Made by a program: the position numbers and the translations under genes
In this document: piece by piece, positions 47,668 to 59,914 of the stretch
Layout: each line of letters begins with the position of its first letter
Numbering within the stretch: position 1 is the first letter of the stretch
NCBI RefSeq assembly: GCF_963675165.1
Contig: NC_087384.1
Coordinates: 4,395,182 to 4,459,181 of the forward strand
From: Halichondria panicea
Lineage: Eukaryota; Porifera; Demospongiae; Suberitida; Halichondriidae
Length of the DNA stretch: 64,000 nt
Reading direction: 5' to 3'
The notes under the pieces: generated by a model
What the model was told of the DNA's origin: nothing
The model's database searches: none
The model's input: the letters and a program-made list of their open reading frames with translations, nothing else

Positions 47668-48933
47668 ATGGATTGTGTGACTGTGCCTGCTAGTTTTGAA
47701 GCTAATCTCGCTTTAGAAGATGGCTCAACTGGTTTCTCTCTACCTCAAGCATTGAGCCTGAACAAAAATACTGTTCCCAATCTCTACACGGTGGGCGTGA
47801 ACAAGTTCCACTTTGATTTCCAGGAACATGGTATTGCTTACAACGAAACCGTAGCCTCTGACCTTAGGGCCCAAGCCTCGTTTGAAGTGCAAGGTGACTC
47901 CCCAGGGTTCAGTCTGACTGTAGATCCTACCCCTGTAGCTGTGTGGGGGATCAATTTTGCTGGGAGGATAGTGGTGAAGCACGAGAATGGGTGTGAGAGG
48001 GTTGTCTACCTACCAGGGACCAGGACTTATGACCCTGCTGGAATGACTGGTATGTGTTGGGTTGCTTGTAGGTGACAATGTGAATTTATGATGTTGATTA
48101 TGGCCCAATATTAGTGCCAAAATTAGAGTGTATACGTATTTGTATCTAAGGGGTACTCTTTTTGTCAACTGGTATAGAAAATAAAGCGCTTCAGCGTTCT
48201 ACGTAGAAGCTACACTCACTGTATATGTAGTATCACTTTATGTTCATATATATGTTCGGTTACTAAATATTAGGTTAGGCAGATTTATTTGGCCTGGTGA
48301 TACTAATGACACTAGGACACCCTTGATGTGACACTTAGATAAAGGAAAAGGAAGTTTATGTTTCCAAACACCTCATTCAGCTGTCATTATAGTTGCAATT
48401 GCAATTAGCTAACAGGTGGCTTCTCATGTACATGATTTTAGATGTCGGTGTAAACGCATAATTGACTGTTTTCATTCTGTTTTCATTCTGCAGGTGACCC
48501 CCATGCCAGTGAAAGAATTGGACCTTCTTGCTCTCGTATGCAAGTTGCTGTCACCCTTGCTCAACTGGTCGCTGCTCAAAACGGGGCTGATAGCAATCAA
48601 ATTGGTCTTATCCAGGACAAAGTTATCCCCTTGACTCAACGCTATCACGGAAGAGTAGCTCTCTTAAAATGGATGACACTTCAGATTGAAGAGGCTGTTT
48701 TCAAGAATCGAGATGTAACCCCGTACCCAGAGTTTGTAAAAGAGGAAGTTCGGAAGGGCGATCTTGAGCTGACTGCTGCCAGAGAGCACACTAGAACGTA
48801 TCTCGAATACTACAACCATGGACAAGCCCGACCTCCCGTGCAATACTACCAAAAGGTCTCCAAGAAAGACAAGGTGACGGAACTGTTCTCAGCTGAAGAG
48901 CTAGCCCAGTTTAATAAGATTATCCAAGCTTAG
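47668..48933 (+). CDS. Unrecognised two-exon protein
   Basis: Exons 47668-48049 and 48494-48933 join in frame (donor ctg|gtatgt, acceptor ctgcag|gtgacc), giving 273 residues from the ATG. An acceptor-like site (acttttcag, ending 47624) keeps the frame open upstream, so a further 5' exon is possible. The first half looks beta-rich (LYTVGVNKFHFDFQ, SFEVQG, FSLTVDPTPVAVWGINFAGR, ERVVYLPGTRTYDPAG). The second half is helical and charged (MQVAVTLAQLVAAQNGADSN, LLKWMTLQIEEAVF, REHTRTYLEYYNHGQ, ELFSAEELAQFNKI). No signal peptide or membrane segment. I do not recognise the family and assign no function. Confidence 0.7.
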
Positions 48934-49208
48934 AGATTCAAGCTTAGAGATTCTTTTATTCCACTATATAGCTTATGTATAGTTGTGCAGACAGTGCAAT
49001 TGCTGCAACATTCTTTTTAATACAGCTGACTTGTACACACAATTCTAAATATTTTTAATGAATTTTGTTACCTCGAGACCAAGCCACACATGGGCAACGC
49101 CCATCCAGTGCAGTCACATGATTCAAACTCTGCTTTCAGTTCTTGCATGCTGCTGATTCTTGATCTCTGTACTGTACTGTGGCTGCTCAACAAGACTTTA
49201 ATCCTTGA

Positions 49209-49280
49209 GTAAGTGTATTGTGCTACAGAGTGGCTAGACACTGTACCAAATGTGTTGCGCTATGTCTATATTTTTTGCAG
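49209..49280 (+). other. Likely SRSF1 5'-UTR intron
   Basis: A donor gtaagt at about 49209 and an acceptor ttttttgcag ending at 49280, twelve bases before the SRSF1 ATG. Confidence 0.55.
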
Positions 49281-49291
49281 AGGTTTGAAAC

Positions 49292-52200
49292 ATGTATGGT
49301 GGTGGAGGAAACAACGACTGTAAAGTGTACATAGGGAACCTACCCCCTGATATCAGGTCTCGTGATTTGGAGGACCTCTTCTACAAGTATGGCAAAATTG
49401 TTGATGTCGATCTCCACAGTAACAACAGAGGGTCACCGTTTGCTTTCATAGAGTTTGAAGACAACAGGTAGCTACTCGTACGTGTGAGAGTGTTGCAATT
49501 GCATGAGTAGCCCTTAAGTAGCTTCTTAAGTAGCTTTTTACACCCCTTTAAGCAGTCTCCTCGATGGTTAAATGTTATCCAATCCTGTATGTGTGCAAAG
49601 GGTTGAGAACTGCAATACTGGTTTTGTGGACTGGTAGGGTGTAGTTTAGCCTCAATCCCAGGCCACAGCCGCACTTCATCTACGCATGCGCTAGTTTGGT
49701 CTGAACAAAAATGTTTGTATATATGCTCAGTTAAACAAATACGTCACAACGGAAAGGAAGTGGTAGATAGAACGAGTAATCTAGTGGTAGCAACTCTGTT
49801 GTACGTACAGTTTGATTGAAGGTTTCTAGCCCTATCCGTCATTCTGATAGCTACTCACGTGTGATCATTTGAACAGAGTGAAAGCTAAAACTAGCCTTGT
49901 GAAAAGCTATCAGGAAGATAAGAGCTGCAGAGTGAAATATTGCAATAAACCATAGATAGAAAAGGAAAGGGATTGGAAACGAAAATGTTTGCGTGAAACA
50001 CTCCGCGTTATAGGGCATGGCTAAAAGTACAAAGGATTATAGTAAGCATGCTCATTACCTTTCTTGACTGCCATACAATGTGCTGTATATAGAAATGATG
50101 AAATTAATGTTGATTATTCTAAAAAGAATAACTCTAAAAGGTCGACTAAGCAACTCAGCCACTATTACTAAACTAGGAATAGCCCTTACCAAGGGCGTAT
50201 GAAGAGAAGAAGGCATGCAACTACAATCTATCGTATTATAAATGGGCGGGGGCTTATGTCTAAAAATAGTAAAGAATGCATTGCACGTGCACTGTTTTTG
50301 TGCGTGCACGGTGAAGATATACAGAAACTTGTAGAGAAAGTAGCTATTCTAGCTAAGCTAATATACTGCAAATGATTGTAGCTCTCTATACTAGTAGTAA
50401 ATGATGCTAGCAATACTTAGAAAGTGAGTAGCATAGTCGTACTAGAAGCAACGAGCCAGAAACCACAAACTTTGAGTTGTTGCTGCACTTCCTTCGTTTC
50501 TTTGACTCCTGTCTTGATGTAGCAGGTATAGCAATCATAGTGTTAAACTACTACGACTCATAAACTAACAGGAGATGTTATACAAGAGAGATAAACGAGC
50601 TAATGGAAGACAGTAGATAAAAAATGCCGACTCAGCGGTTTGGAGTTTTTACATAGAAAACATAAGCTCACGTGAATCTTGACCAACCTCCTCTAGTGGG
50701 CGGTTGGCTAAATATATCATATCCTGCTGACTCATCAATAATATGACACATACACAGTATACATTGTGAGTTGCATACTGCAGGGTTTCATACAGGATTT
50801 TTAGTTGGGAGGGGGAAACGTTTAATTGAAGGGGGTCTGGGGGTCCTCTCCCGGAACAATTTTTGAGAAATGGTTATCTGAGGTGCACAATGTAGGTTTT
50901 TTGTGTGCTTCAAACATACATTTTACTAAGTACTGTAGTCTATAGTTTTATTGAAGAGATTTTAGGCATTTTAAAAATCCCAGGGCGCCCCCCCCTGTAT
51001 GAAACCCTTGTGCCCTATTCTCTTCATACGCCCTTGCCCTTACTATGAAGTCGTGGGAGGTTAAGGCCCGTGGTGTGTCTAAAAGTATACGAAAGAACTA
51101 TACTGCCAACGTTTATGAACAGTACAGTCCATAGCATGAAACCATTCTATATAGCACTTAGATACATAATAACCAAGTCAAGCGATGTCTTTTGCTGTTT
51201 CGGCTTCACAGCAGGGAAAGAGAAAAGTTAACATGGAGTAATTCAAGCTAAACTCAAAAACAGTGTAAATACAACCAAGAGTTTATGATAGAGAGAGAGT
51301 ATCGAACGTAGGCATACTGTGTATCAGATGTATGCGGAGAGTAACGTGACTTCCTGTATCTGTCACAAGCTTGGAATTTGCACACTGACCAATCCAAGCG
51401 TGGGTGATGTAATCTATCAACCCATCCAAGTGTGGGTGATGTAATCTACTTTCTTGATAGATTACATCACCCACACTGGATTGGTCAGTGTGCAAATTCC
51501 AAGCTTGTGACAGATACAGGAAGTCACGTTACTCTCCGCATACATCTGATGTACAGTATGCCTATGTTTGATACTCTCTCCTCTATCATAAACTCTTGAT
51601 ACAACAGACTTCGAGCTTGTCAGTGGTGTAAACTTAAACTTACTTCTCTAGAGTACCTCCCAGCCCCTGAGTGGACCGCTAGTGGATAGGAGAGCTAGAA
51701 ACAGTTGAAATACAACCAGAGTACGGTCAAAACGAAAATATTCGCGAGCGCAAAATCATTATGCGGAGTGTTTCACCCGTTTACACAGGGCGGCCTGGTC
51801 GTTTCCAATCCCTTTCCTTTTCGAATAAACCTAGATTAGAGATTAGATTAGACTTTCTAGCTACCGGTAATTACAGCTCTGTGTACACTGACAGTATTCT
51901 TTGTCTGTATATTCATTCGGGATATTTTTTCTGATTAAAAATTAATATCCAAAAATAATAGCAGGCCTTCTTTCTTTAATCCAAGGCCTGTGAAGGAGCT
52001 ACTGCAAAAGTCAACTTTTGCGTCCCAATAAGCTCTAACTTGACCTAGCCTGGTTGGCCCATGTGCTGGTTTGTCTAGCTGTAGTGTTGTTTCATTTTGA
52101 ATTACTAGACTGAGTGAAACATTTATTTAGTAAACTATGTCTGCAATAATTATGATTGGGCTGAATTTTGAATTTTTTGTTCAGTGAAACAAAACCTGAG

Positions 52201-53026
52201 CCGTTCCACAGGGTTGGGCTCTGCTTTATAATTATGTGCATTCATGCACACATTTTAGATTGTGATCAACACTAAACATGTTAATTTACACACAGGGATG
52301 CCGATGATGCTGTGAAGGGCAGAGATGGCTACAGCTTTGATGGCTATCGTATCAAAGTGGAGTATCCGAACAGCTCAAACAAGGGTCGTGGTGACCGTAA
52401 TGACCGTGGTGATCGCGATCGCGGTGGTGACCGTGGTGGATATAGAGGCGGCCGTGACTCAGGGGGTCGAGGGGGATTCAACCGTGGGAGCAGGCCAAGG
52501 GGGTATCAACTCCTCGTGTCTGGGTTGCCCCCCACGGGTTCATGGCAGGACCTCAAGGATCACTTCCGTGAAGCTGGTGATGTGATCTACACTGATGTAT
52601 ACAAGGATGGCACTGGGACGGTGGAGTACTCACGTCAAGAACACATGAAGAGGGCACTCAGGGATTTGGATGACAGCAAGTTCAAATCTCATGAGGTACT
52701 GTGTGGGTATTATAATATTTTCTGCGTATATTTATAAAGCCTGAAATTTCATTACAATACGTGTGCTTAAAAAATGTTTCTTGATTACGATGTATTTAAG
52801 CTCTAATATTTTCCAGGGTGAGGTTACTTACATCCGTGTGAAGGACCCAAGAAACTCTCGTTCCCCTTCTCCACGATCTCGTTCCCGCTCACCTCGAGCT
52901 CGTTCTCGTTCACCTCGGGCCCGTTCCCGTTCTCCCCGGGCTCGATCCCGTTCCCACTCCCCACGGCCCAGCAAATACAGCCGTCAGAGTCGATCTCGTA
53001 GCAGGTCCCGCTCACATTCCCGTTAA
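49292..53026 (+). CDS. SRSF1: Serine/arginine-rich splicing factor 1 (ASF/SF2)
   Basis: Nuclear splicing regulator. Exons 49292-49467, 52296-52695, 52817-53026; 261 residues (human 248). RRM1 has RNP2 [12 protein letters not shown] and RNP1 [11 protein letters not shown] Gly/Arg/Asp-rich linker follows ([20 protein letters not shown]). The pseudo-RRM carries the family signature [15 protein letters not shown], which identifies SRSF1 rather than other SR proteins. The third exon encodes the RS domain, built from a repeated eight-residue unit (SRSPRARS). The first intron (2.8 kb) holds inverted-repeat elements. The stop lies 888 bases from the convergent SRR1-domain gene's stop. Confidence 0.96.
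49468..50781. other. SRSF1 intron 1, left part
   Basis: No exon recognised. A segment near 49930-50060 (ggaaagggattggaaacgaa, cactccgcgttatagg) pairs in reverse complement with one near 51755-51825 (tatgcggagtgtttcac, gtttccaatccctttcctt). A further element of about 1.9 kb may therefore span 49930-51825. Confidence 0.45.
50782..51010. mobile_element. MITE with 'gggtttcatacagg' ends
   Basis: Left gcagggtttcatacaggatt; right cccccctgtatgaaaccctt. Related to 57807-58001 and 16456-16595. Confidence 0.75.
51280..51592. mobile_element. MITE family B, copy 2, with nested inner duplication
   Basis: Outer arms agagtttatgatagagagag / ctctcctctatcataaactct and inner arms acaagcttggaatttgcaca / tgtgcaaattccaagcttgt. 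The core has two copies of aagtgtgggtgatgtaatct-like sequence and one inverse copy. Confidence 0.8.
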
Positions 53027-53913
53027 AAAGGGCCCATCAAACAAACTGTTGCATGAAAAACTTCTTGGATGTTCTCTGCACTTGGTATGACATCCTGTTA
53101 CCCTGTATATTATATACTAGTCTAGTATATATTCACACACTGACATGCATATGATGACATACATGTAGTACTGTCTGAGGTTATTGCTGATTTTCTTTGT
53201 AAGTTGTTGTTTCTTGCCTATGAGTTTTGAGCTATGTATTTTGAGCTGTTGCTTACTTTTGTATTGTACTATTGACTTTCACAGTCAGACTGTACTAGCG
53301 TAACACTATTGTGGATTGGAGTGGATAATTCCTAATCTCATGCAAGGGACAAAGATTTACTGGATTAGTGGATATGGATAACATTTGGAGGGATCAATTC
53401 ATGGATTATGGGAGCAATTCATAGGATTCATAGGATTCATAGGATTGAGCATTAAGGATCTCTGTCACCTGCCTATAAGGATAATCATGGATTGGATGGA
53501 CATGGGATTGTAAATGTACGCCCCCCTGTAAATATTTTATGTAGCCGGTTTAGGAGTTATTCTTAATTTAGGGTCCATCCAAATTTGCTGTAGGGTACAC
53601 GGATTGAAATCATACATAATAGTTCTTTCCAACAAATGCACATACATTTGGTATAGTAATTATCATGTGACGATTATTTCTGGGTCATTTGAGTCAATGA
53701 TTGGTTCTGTACAGTCTGTCCATTCCGTGTGTTGAGCTGTTAGCAGTTTCTCCACTGGGAATGTATGTATTGCAAGGTCATTGAATACTGTGCTGTCAGG
53801 GTAGGTGTTAGAAAGGGTCACCTCCGTGGAGTACTGTAGTGCCTGGGTTTGAGTTAAGAGTACTTACGAGTCACATTGTTGGTCTCTACAATGTGACACG
53901 TGTGTGAATTAAT
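53027..53913 (+). other. SRSF1: SRSF1 3' untranslated region
   Basis: No ORF of note. A short tandem ttcataggattcataggatt lies near 53430. A candidate polyadenylation signal attaaa is at 53992-53997, beyond the end of the opposing SRR1-domain gene, so the transcripts may overlap. Confidence 0.5.
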
Positions 53914-55560
53914 TCATGAATAGGATACTCTGTGTATGTAAGGTGTCTCCTTGGCCAGATGCTTTGTAGGCAGCCTGTAATCAAAGGGCAATTAAAGTTT
54001 TAAAAGTGTGTGTGTCGTTTACCTCTCCAAATAGCTGCTGAGTCTATTCCCAATGATTGTCACACACGGTAGTGAGGTTGGGCTCCAGTTAGACCACAGT
54101 AGGTTATTGTACATAGCTCTTCCACAATGAGGCATGAAGAACAGTGTAGAATGGTGGACTGGGTGCTTGCACAACTGTAGAATCATGTTATAATTATTAT
54201 GAGGGAAAATTATGGCACACATTTTTGGGGAAAGCTAACATTTATATGTGGCCTTGTGCATTCAGCAGCAAAAGTTCTTAAAACCCCAACTCACTTCATT
54301 GTGTGGTAGTAGGCTGCATCCAGTTCTCTCCACAGCCTCTCTCTCCTCAGAGCTAAGCATTGGGTCAAACAGAGAACAGGGTGTTCCCTTTGGGCACAGC
54401 TCCAGTAGCAGGGCCAGCTGCTGTCTGGATATGGAGCAGCTTCCAATGCGACCTATCCCGTAACAGATAAACTCTCTGAATTTGGAACAGTCTAGGCCAT
54501 CTGTGCATATAATTATTATTAATTTTGTGTTTCTGATATTAATTTGTGCTTACCCTGAATTTGTTGCAAGAACTGCGATTGCCGTATTGAATTTCTGAAA
54601 TGATGAAAAAACTGATCTATCAAACGACTTGTATGTTATGTTCATAATTGAGCAAGGGACGTACTGGAGGGGGCTTAAAGAATGCTCAAATAAAAATTTC
54701 ATGTATTAATTTAACTACACGAAGGCCTCGTTTATTTTAAAGTACTAACGGTATGCATGGAAATTTACAGAGGATTTTAGGGTTGGGTTGTTAAATAATA
54801 CAGCAAGAAATGTTTTCTATTTGGTTTGAGAGTCGAGAGACATTTCTGTGGGTTCTAATATTTGCGGTTCAATGCCAGGAAACTACACCTACCAACAGCT
54901 TTGCATGTGAAATACCGGTGCATGGGAGTATATGTATCCCAGTTTTAATTTCCGTGTTTTGAACCTCATGAAAATTTCCCGCTATAATTAGGGTACTAAG
55001 TTAAAAGTTGAAGTGCAGTCAACTACCGTACTTCTTGATTTAAAGCGACACTCTCGATCTTTTCCAATTTTCTGACCTCTAAAAGTAGCGACTGCTGCGT
55101 CGACAATTATTTGTTATGTCACGTCCTAAATAGAGGTCAAACCATAGCCTCGATTCCAGGCCGCAGGTAATTTAAGCGACCTATAATCGAGGATAGTAGA
55201 GTAACCTCCAATTAGATGCGACCCTCTAAATATGCGATACGGACTTCAACATAATTGTTCAACCTCCAAAACGACCTCTGGCCTTTTTTTTAAGTGTCGC
55301 CTTAATTCGAATAAGTACGATAATTGCATATTACACACCGTACGTGTAATCATGACTGCACTAATTATAAGTGCGCTTCACTTTTAACCAACCTGAAATC
55401 CTCTGTACCTATATGTGTCTATCCTAATGATGATGTTTCGTGATGGTAAACCCTCCTCAAGGTGACCTAGTCCTACTGGGGATAGTGGTGGCTTAGTGCT
55501 CCTCTGTCCTCTCCTCCTTCTCACTATCTGGAAACCATCCTCATCTCTAGATTTTGCCAT
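53914..55560 (-). CDS. SRRD: SRR1-like domain protein (SRRD family)
   Basis: Family known from Arabidopsis SRR1 (clock/light) and animal SRRD; the biochemical role is unclear. Exons: 55393-55560, 54554-54611, 54295-54500, 54023-54174, 53914-53974; 214 residues (human about 339). The N-terminus is basic (MAKSRDEDGFQIVRRRRG). The domain core is CYGIGRIGSCSISRQQLALL with LFDPMLSSEE, then FFMPHCGRAMYNNLLWSNWS and VTIIGNRL, which match human HCGTALYNNLLWSNW and VIIGNS. The last small exon (LPTKHLAKETPYIHRV) fits the family C-terminus. The start of exon 2 (acceptor gatcag at 54611) was chosen to keep frame with exon 1 and is the least certain junction. Confidence 0.85.
55022..55330 (+). mobile_element. 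Element family D, copy 1
   Basis: About 300 bp with ends taccgtacttcttgatttaa and cgccttaattcgaataagta. It contains agcctcgattccaggccg. The same element in inverse orientation lies at 62584-62842. In the first intron of the SRR1-domain gene. Confidence 0.8.
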
Positions 55561-55737
55561 GTTAATCTTCACATATCCCGACTTCATATGCAATTGTTTG
55601 AGTATCGACCATTACCCAACTGGCCAACAGGCAGAAAACAATTTGTATCATGTGTACATGTTGCAACTGTGCATGTCAGCATGTACCAATAGTAGAAAAG
55701 TGACTGAATATTAATAAATTTATAACTATTAATAAGT

Positions 55738-56782
55738 TTATGTGGAGTCTCCCTCTAGTTCCGCATCAGGTAATTCTTGATCTGCACGGAAAAACAACAG
55801 CTTAGTAACATCATGCAGCACACGTACAATGTCATGTAGAAATAGTATAAATGTTTACCATAGGCTGAGGTAAGACACACAAAAAACACTATCCTATTTA
55901 CCAGAGCCCAGTGGAGCATATCCCTGTCTGGCAGATATCGAATGCTCTGACTTTTTCTTCCCTTTGGCTAGTTTGACTTTGAACCTTTTACTCTTCAGTT
56001 TGCCTGCAAGCTTTCCAACCTTCTTGTATTTCTTACCTGCAGTGGACAAGATTGGTAACAAAAGTTAAACAGAAAACTAAATCTATGCAGTGCAGGTGAG
56101 TAGACTCAGATATTACAACTAAACAAACAGACATTCACCCTTAAATAATCTGTAAGAACTGCTGTGCAGTGGTTTAAGACATGGAACCACTTTATGATAG
56201 GGAACAAAGCTTTAAATGTCATTGTGTTCACAACTCACTCTGCACACCGGTGACTTGTGTTGTAGTCTCCCTGGCGACAGTCTCTTCAACCCTCGACTCT
56301 CCATACTCCCCACCTTCCCCCTCATCCTCAATATACACAGCCTCAGGTAATCGGTCATGGTCGGTGCATGCCTCCTCATAGGTGGGTAAAGGGTCATCCT
56401 CTGAGTTCACGTCACTATCAGGGCTGGGGGATCGACTACGGGTGAAACTGCTGTCCTCGTCACTAGTGTACAGTGTGTCTTGTGTATCGTAAATGAAGCT
56501 TGGTAGCATCTCAGGCAGTCCACCTATGTCCTCACTGAACTGACCCACCATATCTTGGGAAGGGTTCTCAGTAAAATCTATACGAGTGCTGGAAAAGTCT
56601 TCGGTTACATAATTTGTATTCGAAGTGACCATAAAATATTCCACTGTTGTGTCCATACGTCCGTTATGTGCCTGCAATACTGACACTAGAACATTGTAGT
56701 CGATATTAGGGAACATGGTAGAGAGCTCAGCTAGACATTGTGAGTCTGTACAAATTTGTTCTTGGGTTACGGAACTAGCCAT
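55738..56782 (-). CDS. CUE-domain protein (CUEDC1-like)
   Basis: Exons 56239-56782, 55902-56036, 55738-55781; 240 residues. Residues about 13-52 form a ubiquitin-binding CUE domain: CLAELSTMFPNIDYNVLVSV with LQAHNGRMDTTVEYF; MFPNIDY matches the CUE MFP motif and CUEDC1 MFPNMDY. A long acidic/Ser-rich stretch follows, with an LPTYEEA motif (LPxY-type WW ligand). Exon 2 is strongly basic (KKYKKVGKLAGKLKSKRFKV), comparable to the basic C-terminal part of CUEDC1. Orthology to CUEDC1 is likely but not certain. An adaptor role between ubiquitin and NEDD4-type ligases is inference. Confidence 0.82.
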
Positions 56783-57806
56783 CAGGTTTCACAAGTTCTC
56801 CTGTCACTAATTCTTGGAACTTTGTTCTCTTGAGTATTACACTGCTTATTAACATCTTTGTAGATCTTCATAACGACTAGATTCCTTGCTGAGAATGTTC
56901 AGATGATAAAAGCAACAGCACTAGGCCTAGGACTAGGTAAAGAGCGTTACTTAAGAAAGTCATAAATGATAATGATGTGTACAGTATGCAGAGGATCTAG
57001 GACTCTGTGCCCCAAACCACATGGTTGCAACTAAGCTGCAGAGAACTGAAGGTGGCCTGGCCGGATGGATCTAGGAAAGGTTGAGAAGAGAATTCTATAA
57101 TTATTGTGGAACACTCTTAAGGTCTATTTTCTACTCACGAGATACTTTGTAGGTTTTGATCAGTTATTATTTGTTCAGACCATTCAATGATTCAGTACAG
57201 TACTGATAAACTACTCTCCAGGATGATGCAAGAAATGAGGTTCTGTTGAGGATACCTTGTGTGCTGCAAGTGTGTAATGAGTGCACTGTTATGCTGGGAC
57301 GACTCGTATTAATTAAACCCCGGCCCAGCACTTGTGGTAAGTTACTGGTATCAGAAACCTGAAGGAAATGTGCAGAGCGAACATACAATTGTGGTTGTGG
57401 TTGGTCTAATAACCTGTGTATGTTTCGCCCTTTTTTGTATTACCAACCTTTTTTTAATAGTAAATGCATGTATTTATCTAGTTGGCAATTCGTATCCTGA
57501 GTGCACGTTACTTTATATGAACTATGGCATGTATTTTGAATGTTTGTCTTATAATTCTCTGCTCACACATCTAGATATAGTATCGACATGAGGCTTAGCT
57601 GCTGTCAGTTCTGTTCATACCGGTATTAGTGGAGGCTGGAGGGTCAAAGGTCTACCTCGTTCAAGTAGACGACAGGTGTGTGCAAGTTCTATATTTACTG
57701 TTGAAAAGAGCCTGTATTTTACCTCTTAAAAATCAAGCATCTTTACCTGTTCGCTAACTTGTGTGTGCAAATTGCATTTATTGACCCCCACATGACCCTT
57801 TAATCA
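56783..57806. other. Intergenic, no gene supported
   Basis: Contains a hydrophobic frame near 57340-57590 that lacks a proper start and splice context. No repeat pair recognised. Confidence 0.4.
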
Positions 57807-58001
57807 GGGTGTCATACAGGATTTTGAAGTAGAGGGGGGAAATAGAAAATTAACCAGAACATTTTGCTAAAAAAAAGGTCTTCAATACCCTGTTATCGTA
57901 TGTAAAATTGCCAGCTATGGACACTCAGTCATACAACTAGTACCTGAATGCAAAAAAGGGGGGGGGGGATATCCCCCTTCCCCCTGTATGACACCCTGCT
58001 T
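57807..58001. mobile_element. MITE with 'gggtgtcatacagg' ends
   Basis: Left cagggtgtcatacaggattt; right ccccctgtatgacaccctg. About 195 bp. Confidence 0.8.
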
Positions 58002-58485
58002 TTGTCTTTTCCTTTTTAACTCAGTTAAAGTATGAAATTGAAATAATAACGTACTCAAGTAACTGTGTTTTCTGTTTAGCTAGTGACTATAGGAATAACT
58101 TTATAAACACCACTCTGGATAGCAAAATTATAATAAGTCCAAAGATCTGGAATAAAAGGACCTCATCCATGTCTCACATTCTCTCAGCATGATCAGACAA
58201 GGTAACAGCATGCCCAGAGAGTCCTTCCAGATGGATATCACCAGCTATATTAGCTATCCTGCACTGTACAAGCTAACTAGCTCATAGATAAACAAAACTA
58301 GCTGAATCAATTCTAAAATTTCACTAATAACCGTCGCATAATTGGAAAAGCGTTTCAATTCGAGTATAAGAAGCCTGCAGTTGAGCATGCGCTTAAAATA
58401 AAGATATGCTTATAGTCGAGTAAGCGCTAATAATCCAGTTTCTACGGTAGTGGATGATTGAGCAAATCGTCTGCTGGAATTCTAA

Positions 58486-59304
58486 TCAAGTTGGCGGTGG
58501 TAGCAACGGTTTATATTCGCTTGGGTCGCTGAAATGATGTGGAAGGAGCTTTGTTATCTGTTGACGATCGTGTCTAATGTGTAACTTGTCTTCAACGGCA
58601 GCAGCTAAACCACATGGGCTAATGATCAGGCTGATATGATCCATGACTACAATGTAATACCTATAATACAAAAAGAAAGGAAATAGAAATCCAAATTGAA
58701 TAGTCCCACAAAATCAGCGGCAAATTTACAACTGGAATAAGAGTGGGTATATCCACTTATATCAAATGGCTCATTACTACACAACAGAGTTCTTATAGTA
58801 CCTGAGCAATCAAAACAAAACTGGAGAGGCAACATTTGTTTGGAACACAATAACAATCACACATATCAAAGTTAACGGTACTGTGAGCCTGACAAAGAAG
58901 AGTAACCATCCTAAAGGCTGTGGCATGCATTCCTTACACTCTTTGTAGTAAGAGAAGACGGCTGGTCCCAGTCTTGGTTGGCAGTGACGAGTAGCCCTGT
59001 GCGATTGAGAGGACCACGCAATCTCCTCACCTAGCTTTGATGCATCGGAGGGTACATCACAGAATTTAGATACTCGACGTTTTGTGTTGTATGGACAGGC
59101 TCCAAAATGTTCAAATCTGTATCATTGTTGTAAGTTAGGCAGAATCCTTCATCTTTGTTTGTCATATTCGAGCACTGTTAATATAGTATTGATCTGTTGT
59201 CCACACCCACACTTGTTTTCTTGGCGTATAAACCATGTTGGGCATACTTGACTGGACACTAGAACTACCTGTAGTACAATCACAATCACTCCAAGTATCG
59301 TCAT
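58486..59304 (-). pseudogene. Decayed, internally deleted copy of the adjacent multi-pass membrane gene
   Basis: Reads in pieces as the same protein encoded at 59915-61576. The signal-peptide region and CPTWFIRQ begin at the ATG near 59304. A frameshift follows in the Cys-rich region (near 59175). The segment YYKECKECMPQPLGWLLFF is open. In-frame stops then occur around 58820. After a block matching FDISGYT and LFNLDF, about 800 bases of membrane region are missing. The frame resumes at the C-terminus (SDPSEYKPLLP). It lies directly downstream of the intact copy in the same orientation, so it arose by tandem duplication. Confidence 0.85.
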
Positions 59305-59345
59305 CTCCAGATTAAATCTGAGCCACAGTATTTATAGTCAAGTTA

Positions 59346-59650
59346 CCTTATATAGCGGGTTATTTTCGTATGGTGAAAATGTTCGTATTATTTCGTATTG
59401 AAGAGCATCATACATAAATTAAAACAACGAAATTGTTCTACCGCAATACTGAGATTCAACGTCACTATCCGAGCTGTGCGAAAATTAAAAATTTAAGTGG
59501 GTTGCATGAATTTACATCACATGGCATCTACTGTGCTAGTGCATGCTACACTTATTATCCTGTGCACACGCACGGCACCATTGCAGGTTTGTTGTACAAT
59601 CCTAAGAAAACGGACGTTTGTACGAAAATTACCCGCTATACGATATATAG
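59346..59650. mobile_element. MITE with 'tatagcgggttattttcgta' ends
   Basis: Left end tatagcgggttattttcgta; right end tacgaaaattacccgctata. About 300 bp, between the pseudogene and the intact copy. The same end motif appears singly at about 35348 and 39310. Confidence 0.85.
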
Positions 59651-59914
59651 TGTCATATAGATCCTGCACAGCACCCTGGATGGTAATAACAGTACGTGTT
59701 ATTCTATTATTATACCTACTGATTAAAAGGTTCTTATAGTCCGAGGTACTCTATACATCGTATTGGTATTTTTGTGGCTATAAAAAAAGCCGCCAGTGTT
59801 AATCATAAGTAATCATCACAGTGCATGAAATGTTTGAGAGTATTAATCATCAGTTAATAATATATGTATATAACGTTGTTAGTGCATTCTGTTAACAGCT
59901 GCATGATGATCTAA

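Noticed and set aside
57334-57591. Hydrophobic plus-strand frame of about 85 codons
   Set aside because: It does not begin at an ATG, has no splice context or similarity to neighbours, and A/T-rich DNA easily yields hydrophobic frames.
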